From positions 1 to 18,145 of the forward strand of contig JANZYY010000005.1 of NCBI GenBank assembly GCA_026419705.1: 18,145 bases of DNA, read 5' to 3'. Below the pieces are notes generated by a model, which was given only the letters and a program-made list of their open reading frames with translations, did not search any database and was not told the DNA's origin. Of this stretch, positions 8,531 through 13,858 are shown piece after piece. The translations under genes and the position numbers were made by a program. The DNA comes from Fischerella sp. (lineage in GTDB: Bacteria; Cyanobacteriota; Cyanobacteriia; Cyanobacteriales; Nostocaceae). How positions within the stretch are numbered: position 1 is the first letter of the stretch; each line of letters begins with the position of its first letter.

Positions 8531-8626
8531 GTTGGTGGTTAGTGGTTAGTTGTTAGTGGTTAAGAACCCACAACTAACTACTAACTACTAACTACTAACA
8601 AATGACTATTGACTAATGACTAACAA
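8531..8626. repeat. GTTAGTGGTTAG / CTAACTACTAACTA short-repeat array after ppc
   Basis: GTTGGTGGTTAGTGGTTAG-type units are followed by CAACTAACTACTAACTACTA-type units and then TGACTA-type heptads. The two halves can form a long imperfect hairpin right after the ppc stop codon, possibly acting as a transcript end. The last units (AATGACTAACAACC) provide the ATG at 8616 for the next gene. Confidence 0.8.
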
Positions 8627-8870
8627 CCGAGTACTAATTTGCACTTTTCTAGCATTATTGTCAGGTTTTCTGAGTGGTTACATTGGTGGGCAAATCAGTG
8701 TAAAACTCCATTCTCAAAAGTGTCAAAACCAAGCTTGGGGTCTCAAACATATGTGTCATGCTTGGGTAACACCAGGAGCAATATGGCAAGGTAGCACAAC
8801 AGGATTGTGGACTGGCACAATCATGGGCGCATTTGTCGGCGGTTTAGTAACACGTCCAAGAAGAAGATAG
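8616..8870 (+). CDS. Small membrane protein with glycine-rich hydrophobic segments, function unknown
   Basis: This 84-residue protein has two hydrophobic stretches: about residues 6-30 (LICTFLALLSGFLSGYIGG) and about 53-77 (GAIWQGSTTGLWTGTIMGAFVGGLV). They are separated by a short loop with two cysteines, and the tail is basic (RPRRR). The GxxxG-like spacing suggests packed transmembrane helices. I do not recognise a family. The start codon and first four residues (MTNN) come from the preceding short-repeat array, so the natural start could differ. The stop codon lies at the edge of a second, G-rich repeat. No Shine-Dalgarno sequence is visible. It may be read through from ppc or be an independent gene. 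Confidence 0.55.
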   Translation: MTNNRVLICTFLALLSGFLSGYIGGQISVKLHSQKCQNQAWGLKHMCHAWVTPGAIWQGSTTGLWTGTIMGAFVGGLVTRPRRR

Positions 8871-8910
8871 GGATTGGGGATTGGGGACTAGGGACTAGGG
8901 ATTAGGGAGT
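8870..8910. repeat. G-rich heptad repeat (TAGGGAT/TGGGGAC type)
   Basis: Runs of three or four G occur with a nearly exact 7-base period at 8870, 8876, 8883, 8891, 8898 and 8905, within units such as TGGGGAT, TAGGGAC and TAGGGAT. The repeat begins at the stop codon of the preceding gene. Six G-runs could form a G-quadruplex on the plus strand. An ATGAATG/CATAATT-type self-complementary stretch follows at about 8914-8961 and reaches the 3' end of the next gene. Confidence 0.8.
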
Positions 8911-8958
8911 GGATGAGAATCATGAATGATGAATGCGGAAAATTTCATAATTCATAAT

Positions 8959-9324
8959 TCACACTTGTGTCTTCTTCAACTCAGTCCAAGAGTTATTGCT
9001 GGTGTCAAAACAGCGCCAATTCCCCTCATTGCTTTCTTGATAGCAAAACAAACAGCGATCGCTAACATTCAAATCGTCTGTAAAAAAATATACCATTCCC
9101 CGGAATGGATAGGTTTTACGACTCAATCGTTTAGCTACTGCTTGATTGGGACATTCCACCATAAACACGGGTTGTCCGTCGAAGTGAGCCAAAGAGAAGA
9201 TACACATCCGCAAAATCGCTCGCAGCCAGCTTTCTGAGTTTTCAAAATAATCGTCGATAATTTTGTTAGTCAGAGCTTTTTCCAGGGTACGGTCTTTGCT
9301 TTGAGGAGTGTGAGGGTCAGACAT
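8959..9324 (-). CDS. Conserved-looking hypothetical protein, 121 aa, cysteine-containing
   Basis: I do not recognise the family. The protein is soluble, with an N-terminal helical half (KALTNKIIDDYFENSESWLRAIL) and a C-terminal half rich in aromatic residues (YPFRGMVYFFTDDLN) with a CLFC pair and further single cysteines. The CxxC could bind metal or form a disulfide, but it is the only such pair. The gene is supported by a good Shine-Dalgarno site (AGGTGGT about 5 bases before the ATG) and an AT-rich promoter-like region with TATATA near 9373-9378. It is divergent from the gene at 9531. A plus-strand open frame over the same DNA lacks these signals and was rejected. Confidence 0.7.
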   Translation of the reverse strand: MSDPHTPQSKDRTLEKALTNKIIDDYFENSESWLRAILRMCIFSLAHFDGQPVFMVECPNQAVAKRLSRKTYPFRGMVYFFTDDLNVSDRCLFCYQESNEGNWRCFDTSNNSWTELKKTQV

Positions 9325-9370
9325 TGCACCACCTGTGACTATACCGTTGGTTTGAGATTAGACCAAAAAC

Positions 9371-9402
9371 TTTATATATACAAGCGTATACGAAAATATA
9401 CG
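9371..9402 (-). promoter_or_regulatory. Putative promoter with inverted repeat (possible operator)
   Basis: CGTATA at 9385-9390 and TATACG at 9397-9402 form a perfect inverted repeat with a 6-base spacer, and CGTATACG (9385-9392) is itself palindromic. On the minus strand, TATATA at about 9373-9378 is a fair -10 element for the gene ending at 8959. The inverted repeat would then cover the spacer and -35 region, where a repressor or activator could bind. No regulator gene is adjacent. Confidence 0.35.
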
Positions 9403-9530
9403 GCAATTATCTAGATATTATTATTGAGTTATTATTTGTGCTTTTGAAGCACTATGTGAACAATGAATTGCGATTTTTTATGCTCAAGCTTCTTGGTAGA
9501 ATGCAACAGTAAGGATAAGATGATATTACC

Positions 9531-9836
9531 ATGAGTACTGAATCTAACCCAGCCAAGCCAACGGCTAAAGGTGCTGATGCTGTTGATGAAGCGATCGCGC
9601 AGGGAATCGATTTTGACGGTACACCAATTCCGCCGGCGAAGTTGGAGCTTTATCATCAAGTCATGGCGCTAGAGGCAAACAGACAGCGTAGCGGTGTTAG
9701 TAACACAATGCGATCGCGTATCGTCCGGATTGGCGCAAAACACATTCCCCAAGCTGAACTTAATCAAAAGCTAATAGATGCTGGTTTCGCGCCTCTCAAA
9801 GATAAAGAAATTGCCTTTTTCTATGGCGGTAAATAA
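9531..9836 (+). CDS. Small hypothetical protein, 101 aa
   Basis: I do not recognise the family. The N-terminus is Ser/Ala/Pro/Lys-rich and probably disordered (about residues 1-15). It is followed by a predicted helical, charged body (DEAIAQGIDFDGTPIPPAKLE) and a basic segment NTMRSRIVRIGAKHI that could contact nucleic acid. The C-terminal stretch ELNQKLIDAGFAPLKDKEIAFFYGGK looks compact. No cysteine, signal peptide or membrane segment is present. AAGGA lies about 14 bases before the ATG, further than ideal. The open minus-strand frame covering its 5' end has no supporting features. Confidence 0.65.
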   Translation: MSTESNPAKPTAKGADAVDEAIAQGIDFDGTPIPPAKLELYHQVMALEANRQRSGVSNTMRSRIVRIGAKHIPQAELNQKLIDAGFAPLKDKEIAFFYGGK

Positions 9837-9844
9837 GATTGAGA

Positions 9845-9873
9845 TTGCATTATAAATGCAAGAAAGATACAAT
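9845..9873 (+). promoter_or_regulatory. Promoter of tRNA-Arg
   Basis: TTGCAT at 9845-9850 (-35) and TACAAT at 9868-9873 (-10) are separated by exactly 17 bases, putting the transcript start near 9880, about 30 bases before the tRNA. The -35 box is embedded in a perfect palindrome, TTGCATT-ATA-AATGCAA (9845-9861), which could be a binding site, a terminator stem for the gene ending at 9836, or chance. Confidence 0.6.
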
Positions 9874-9909
9874 AGTACAGTCAGCTTTTCCCAAAGCCTT
9901 TTTTAACAT

Positions 9910-9982
9910 GGGCGCGTAGCTCAGTGGATAGAGCAACTGCCTTCTAAGCAGTCGGCCGCAGGTTCGAGTCCTGCCGCGCTCG
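9910..9982 (+). tRNA. tRNA-Arg (anticodon TCT)
   Basis: A complete cloverleaf of 73 bases. The acceptor stem is GGGCGCG with CGCGCTC (one G-T pair) plus discriminator G. The D arm is GCTC-AGTGGATA-GAGC. The anticodon stem ACTGC/GCAGT holds loop CTTCTAA, giving anticodon TCT, which reads AGA/AGG arginine codons. The T arm is GCAGG-TTCGAGT-CCTGC. The 3' CCA is not encoded. The gene is not interrupted by an intron, although a homing-endonuclease-type remnant lies just downstream. Confidence 0.95.
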
Positions 9983-9995
9983 TTTTAACTAAATA

Positions 9996-10048
9996 TGAAC
10001 TCTCAAGCACTGTGAGGTGATAGGATAATATCCTCGCTTGAGGGTTCA
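9996..10048 (+). repeat. Strong nested inverted repeat downstream of tRNA-Arg
   Basis: TGAACTCTCAAGC (9996-10008) pairs with GCTTGAGGGTTCA (10036-10048), 13 base pairs including one G-T. Inside it, AGGATA-A-TATCCT (10022-10034) is a second perfect palindrome. No T run follows, so it is not a canonical terminator. It could be a tRNA-trailer processing structure, a small palindromic element, or part of the border of the broken nuclease gene, whose TTG start is at 10052. Confidence 0.6.
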
Positions 10049-10051
10049 TTA

Positions 10052-10655
10052 TTGCTACATCATACTAAGAACAAGGGTGATATTGCTGCTACAAAAGCAA
10101 TAGCAGACTTAACCGTGAAAGGATACTTAATTCTCACACCAGTTGTTTGCGAGCATACAAGCTAAATATGCTGGAGAAAACAAAATAGCACATAAAACTG
10201 TGTGGGTGGACAAAAACGGCGTCCATCGAAAAAAGTATCAAGCAGACGACTTTGACTTTTATGCTGTTTATCTACCTGATATAGATAAAGTTGTTTATCC
10301 ATCGATTAAATTTGGTGGTTGCTGTATAAATACCCAAATACCTAATTCAGCAACACCGTTTTACTGGTGGGAAGATTTTACAGACTTTACAGAAGAAGCG
10401 CCAAAGCGAACTTATAAAGAATTTGGAGTTGACTTAACAACCAGAAAGGTTAATCCAGACTCAAGAATTCATACTAGAAAAGTAGAAAGACCATCACCAG
10501 AAGAACTACAAAAATTGATGTGGGAAAAACCAACAGCACAAATAGCTAAAGACTATGGTGTATCTGATAAGGCTGGGGAAAAATGGTGTAAAGTTTACGG
10601 GATAGAAAAACCACCCAGAGGATATTGGGTTAAGAAGGCTTACGAAAAAATATAA
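10052..10655 (+). pseudogene. Broken PD-(D/E)XK homing-endonuclease-type gene
   Basis: Two frames together make one protein of the group-I-intron-associated PD-(D/E)XK endonuclease type (I-Ssp6803I-like). Frame one runs from TTG 10052 (GAGGG 7 bases upstream) as LHHTKNKGDIAATKAIADL through LILTPVVCEHTS to TAA at 10163-10165. Frame two continues as IQAKYAGENKIAHK to 10655, with a C-terminal KPTAQIAKDYGVS helix-turn-helix-like part and PPRGYW. The family normally has YDL plus about ten residues between EHTS and the QxK motif. These are missing here, together with the catalytic Asp. The junction is the 12-mer GCATACAAGCTA (10153-10164), which fits both flanks, so a deletion between short direct repeats is inferred. 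The downstream frame can be read alone as 170 residues from TTG 10143, but it would lack the active site. It converges with the ATPase gene, 6 bases apart. Confidence 0.75.
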
Positions 10656-10661
10656 AATTAA

Positions 10662-12401
10662 CTAAAACCCAAGGTCTGCTTTTGCTAGTTCAGCTGCTGC
10701 GAATACCTCTTCATCTGATTTTTCTTCCCAAGCGGTATCGCCAATTTCGGCATAAAATTTGGTATCGTAAGAACGAGTACGCACTACGACTGGCATGGGC
10801 ACAGCATGTCCTAGGATTAGGGCTTGTTGCTTGGAATCTAATTTTGCTAACACTGATTTCAAACCACCAGCACCGGATACGCCTGTGAAAATCGCGTCAA
10901 TATCTTTTTCATCGTTGAGTAAAGCAGTGACGCGAGTACCAATTTGGGACATGACTTCATTATCTATGCCCGATGGACGTTGATCGACTACGAGAAGTGT
11001 GACGAAATATTTCCGCATTTCGCGGGCGATCGTTCCAAAAATAGTACTTTGGACCACAGCAGGGTCGAGGAAGCGGTGCGCTTCTTCGATGGTAATCATT
11101 AATTGTGTTGGTTTATCATTGGGATTTTTGGTCTGCAAAAACTTTTCTGCTTTGTTGACATAATGTTGGTGAATGCGGCGGGTAATCATATTTGTTACCA
11201 ACATGTAAGAAAGCATGTCTGATTGCGAACCAAACTCAATAACGACGTTCTTCCCTGCTTCGAGCGATCGCAAAACTTGATTAATATAATTGTGCGGGCA
11301 AGCAGCACGCATGTATTTCAAATTTTCCAGGCGCAAGAGTTTGCGCTGCAATGCTGTGATTGAACCTTGGTGTCCCCGCTTCTCCTCACAAAGCATCTTG
11401 ATTTCTTCGTTGGTCATGCTTAACAACTGCAGAATCCAAGACTTGCCAAATTCGGCGTAGAGGATATTAGCATTGTCGATGCTAGCGTCCGAAAGTCCCA
11501 GATCGCGAGAGCATAATTTAATATCTTCTACTTCTATTTGGTCGTAACTGAGATAAAGTTCTTGAGCATGAGGAACACCACGACGCTTAGTTGATTCGGG
11601 GTCAAGGGTGTATACTTCTACTTTGCTAGGAAACAATTGCTTTAAGCCTTTAACAGTGCTAAATTGCTTACCTTCTGAGACAGCTTCCCAGCCATATTCG
11701 GAGTGCATATCAAAGATTAAATTTACCGCCGCGTTTTTGCGAATTGTCCCTGCTAAAAGCAAGCGGGTGAGAAAAGATTTACCAGTTCCAGATTTACCAA
11801 AAACGCCATTGCTGCGTTCGACAAAGCGGTTTAAATCTAGGCATACTGGTACATCCATATCTAGTGGTTTACCGATGGAAAAGTTTTTTCTTTGGGGATC
11901 GTCTTCCCAACCAAATACACGACGAAAATCTTCTTCAGAAGCTTCATAAACTTGGCTAAAATGGCTGGGAATAGTTTTAACTGGCATCAATTCCATTGTG
12001 GTACTGGTTTGAGGTTCAAATGATGCCAAAGAACTAAAAATTGGGGATTTTGAATTTCTTCCATTCTCCCCCTCTTTCCATCTGGCTATCTCCCCCTCTT
12101 CTTGTGAAGGGGTAAACATCAACATTGGAGCAAGAGTAATAGTGCCATAAGTACCGCTACCTGCTAAAATTTCGCGTAAAAAAGTGTCTTCCCAGCTAGG
12201 AGGATTAGCGATGATTCGTTGGTTAGCAGTTCCCAGCGCTACATCCGTAAGCATGCAGAAAAAACGCGATCGCACTCCTTGCACCACCAGAAATTTACCC
12301 ACTCGCATATCTTCAACTAAAATATCAGGGTGCAATCGCACTTCTAATCCACCGATCAGAGAACCTTGGATGACCGAACCTAATGGCTGTCCTAAATTCA
12401 T
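10662..12401 (-). CDS. HerA-like (DUF87) hexameric ATPase
   Basis: This is a FtsK/HerA-superfamily ATPase, a family of ring-shaped DNA translocases that in archaea work with the NurA nuclease in end resection. Seen here: an N-terminal HAS-barrel-like region (residues about 1-95), Walker A GKSGTGKS at 202-209, Walker B LMITIEE at 434-440 followed by AHRFLD, the VVDQRPS segment at 471-477, and IGTR (Arg 490, arginine-finger candidate). Its 579 residues are typical. No NurA gene is adjacent; the upstream neighbour is a glutathione S-transferase separated by a repeat array. Odd point: residues about 100-127, rich in Glu/Gly/Lys/Ser, are encoded by G-rich short-repeat-like DNA inserted between the barrel and the ATPase core. 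The DNA substrate and partner in cyanobacteria are not evident from this window. Confidence 0.88.
   Translation of the reverse strand: MNLGQPLGSVIQGSLIGGLEVRLHPDILVEDMRVGKFLVVQGVRSRFFCMLTDVALGTANQRIIANPPSWEDTFLREILAGSGTYGTITLAPMLMFTPSQEEGEIARWKEGENGRNSKSPIFSSLASFEPQTSTTMELMPVKTIPSHFSQVYEASEEDFRRVFGWEDDPQRKNFSIGKPLDMDVPVCLDLNRFVERSNGVFGKSGTGKSFLTRLLLAGTIRKNAAVNLIFDMHSEYGWEAVSEGKQFSTVKGLKQLFPSKVEVYTLDPESTKRRGVPHAQELYLSYDQIEVEDIKLCSRDLGLSDASIDNANILYAEFGKSWILQLLSMTNEEIKMLCEEKRGHQGSITALQRKLLRLENLKYMRAACPHNYINQVLRSLEAGKNVVIEFGSQSDMLSYMLVTNMITRRIHQHYVNKAEKFLQTKNPNDKPTQLMITIEEAHRFLDPAVVQSTIFGTIAREMRKYFVTLLVVDQRPSGIDNEVMSQIGTRVTALLNDEKDIDAIFTGVSGAGGLKSVLAKLDSKQQALILGHAVPMPVVVRTRSYDTKFYAEIGDTAWEEKSDEEVFAAAELAKADLGF
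12024..12104. repeat. In-frame short-repeat-like insertion in the HerA-like gene
   Basis: On the minus strand two AGAGGGGGAGA-containing units (about 12055-12105) are followed by AATGGAAGAAATTC- and CCCCAATTTTTAG-type sequence that looks like intergenic repeat DNA of this genome. It encodes EEGEIARWKEGENGRNSKS and a Ser-rich continuation, low-complexity and hydrophilic compared with the flanks. It keeps the frame. Confidence 0.55.
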
Positions 12402-12445
12402 GTGATTAATTACATACTCGCGTGCCTTATTTTATTTTGAAATTC

Positions 12446-12523
12446 TTGGTTGTTGGTTGTTGATTGTTGATTGTCACAAAGAACAAATAACAAACAACAA
12501 CTAACAAAGCAACAACTAACTAA
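12446..12523. repeat. GTTG/CAAC short-repeat array between the HerA-like and GST genes
   Basis: TTGGTTGTTGGTTGTTGATTG-like units are followed by ACAAATAACAAACAACAACTAACAA-like units, making a roughly self-complementary stretch that fills the 118-base gap. The TAG stop codon of the glutathione S-transferase gene (12520-12522) lies at its edge. On the minus strand it would fold between the two transcripts. Confidence 0.8.
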
Positions 12524-13317
12524 TCTATTTCAATTGAAGTTGGTGCAGTTCCAGTTGGTGTTTGGGTAGAACCTGTTAGTGGTTTGCGAAATTGAGTGTA
12601 AAGGCGATCGCGCCAAGCGAAGAATGGTTCGTACACAGGATTATCTACTAAGCCTGGTACACCTCTACCTCTAAGAGTTACTGGCAAATCCAGATAGGGA
12701 CCTTCGGGGAATTTCAACAATATCGACAGACCCGCTACTGCAAAGTCAGCAAGAGTCGGTTCATCTCCCACCAAATAAGGACTATCTGCTAATAGCAGAC
12801 ATAAAGCTTCTAGGTCTTGCTTCAAATCCGCGATCGCTTTTTGCACTGCTTCCGGAGTATAACCTACTCCAAAACCTAAAAGTTTGAGCAGATCCTTTGG
12901 TACTCCTTCCACAACTGTTTTCAAGACATCTGGAACAGAAGTAGGTAATAAGGCTTTACGGAAATTTTGATCTTGACTAATGGCATAAAACAGTGCTTTG
13001 CGTCCCTTGATACCAATTGATTCATCTGCCCATTCTTCCATCATTAAGCACAAACCCCGTTGCTTTGAATCTTGGGGTATCAATGGGCGGTCGGGATATC
13101 GAGAGTCTAAATACTTAGCTATCTCAGTGGAATCAACAATATATTTATGACCATCCTTCAGTACAGGTACTTGTCGCTGACCCGTCAATCGAAAAAGTTC
13201 TACCTGACCAATTCCAGGTGTAACTTCTATTTTGCGGTATTCTAGTCCTTTATAATCAAGGATTAGACGCACCTTTTCCGAGTAGTGAGATAGTTCAAAT
13301 TGGTACAATTCCAGCAT
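12520..13317 (-). CDS. Glutathione S-transferase family protein
   Basis: The protein has the two-domain GST layout. A thioredoxin-like N-terminal domain (residues about 1-78) has the LSHYSEKVR active-site helix start (Ser 10 or Ser 13 the candidate catalytic residue), the cis-Pro segment QVPVLKDG, and the glutathione-binding VDSTEIAKYLD. An all-helical C-terminal domain (about 90-235) follows, including LVGDEPTLADFAVAG. It probably conjugates or reduces small electrophiles or peroxides with glutathione; the substrate is unknown. The ATG at 13317 is preferred over the in-frame ATG at 13326. AGGA then sits about 8 bases upstream of the start, whereas for the upper ATG the AGG touches the start codon. 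A Thr/Pro-rich tail (about 20 residues, TGSTQTPTGTAPTS) ends at repeat DNA and is probably disordered. Confidence 0.9.
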   Translation of the reverse strand: MLELYQFELSHYSEKVRLILDYKGLEYRKIEVTPGIGQVELFRLTGQRQVPVLKDGHKYIVDSTEIAKYLDSRYPDRPLIPQDSKQRGLCLMMEEWADESIGIKGRKALFYAISQDQNFRKALLPTSVPDVLKTVVEGVPKDLLKLLGFGVGYTPEAVQKAIADLKQDLEALCLLLADSPYLVGDEPTLADFAVAGLSILLKFPEGPYLDLPVTLRGRGVPGLVDNPVYEPFFAWRDRLYTQFRKPLTGSTQTPTGTAPTSIEID

Positions 13318-13527
13318 TTTTCCCATCCTGCAATTAGTTTATTATTTTATTGTAATGTTAATGTAAATTAATCTCACTTATATTAATTTCGACTTAGATA
13401 GCAATCTTAAATAAATTATCAAAATTTTTATCTCTCTTTTTTCTTGATTCTGTAACCGTGAAACAATTGTGTGATGCAGTTCTGTGATTGAGCAAAAATT
13501 TTTGATATCTTAGTAATCAAACAAGAT

Positions 13528-13536
13528 TGCTATAAT
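13528..13536 (+). promoter_or_regulatory. Extended -10 promoter element
   Basis: TGCTATAAT combines the TGn extension with a perfect TATAAT. No good -35 is seen, which is typical of extended -10 promoters. Transcription would begin near 13543, about 315 bases before the fasciclin start codon, implying either a long leader or a separate small RNA. Confidence 0.45.
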
Positions 13537-13542
13537 ACTGAG

Positions 13543-13798
13543 CTAATTGAACATATGGATAAAATTATTGGTGAAATCAACTGAAAATACTTATTGTTTA
13601 AGGAAATTAGCTCGTTCGTTTAAGTTGCTCTACAAGCGAATAAATTAAGTACACTCGCAAGTATATTTACGCGATTAAAATTGTCTTGACTGTGGGAACA
13701 TCTAAATAATTATCGATGTCAGCATCGATAAAGATATTCACATTTGCTAAGACAACCACCCATAGCATAAAAAACCTACCACTGTGGTTAGATTTTTT
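13543..13798 (+). ncRNA. Candidate small RNA or long structured leader of the fasciclin gene
   Basis: The segment between the extended -10 promoter and the terminator-like hairpin is about 255 bases and lacks a credible gene. It contains TTATCGATG-TCAG-CATCGATAA (13710-13731), a perfect 9-base-pair stem with a tetraloop, and ends in a hairpin with six T. I do not recognise a known RNA family. If the terminator is partial, this could be a regulatory leader of the fasciclin gene. Confidence 0.25.
13769..13798 (+). terminator. Terminator-like hairpin upstream of the fasciclin gene
   Basis: AAAAAACCTACCAC is followed by GTGGTTAGATTTTTT, pairing over about 13 positions with one mismatch and one bulge, with six T at 13793-13798. 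Because both sides carry A/T runs it could act in either direction. It ends 60 bases before the fasciclin start codon. Confidence 0.45.
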
Positions 13799-13858
13799 GC
13801 TTAGCAAAATGTTATAAGTCTTTATGTAATGTGTGGAAATTAAAGCCAAACAAAATTT

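Larger units (their letters stand above)
13318..13858. other. Structured AT-rich intergenic region, no gene
   Basis: This 541-base gap holds the divergent 5' regions of the GST and fasciclin genes. The plus strand has a near-ideal extended -10 element (13528-13536), a perfect 9-base-pair hairpin (13710-13731) and a terminator-like hairpin with a T run (13769-13798), all listed separately. A minus-strand open frame at 13667-13849 overlaps these structures and has no family resemblance or good start, so I leave it out. Confidence 0.5.

Noticed and set aside
7364..8910. CRISPR-like array, because of regular repeat spacing
   Set aside because: Units are 7 bases with no spacers and no cas genes nearby; these are short tandem repeats.
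8926..9237. Plus-strand open frame of 103 codons
   Set aside because: It lies opposite the minus-strand gene at 8959-9324, which has a good ribosome binding site and a more protein-like composition; the frame begins inside repeat-derived ATGAATG DNA.
9910..9982. Group I intron inside the tRNA, suggested by the nearby homing-endonuclease-type gene
   Set aside because: The cloverleaf is complete and continuous, so no intron is present.
13667..13849. Minus-strand open frame of 60 codons
   Set aside because: It runs across two hairpins and a terminator-like structure; no start signal or family resemblance.
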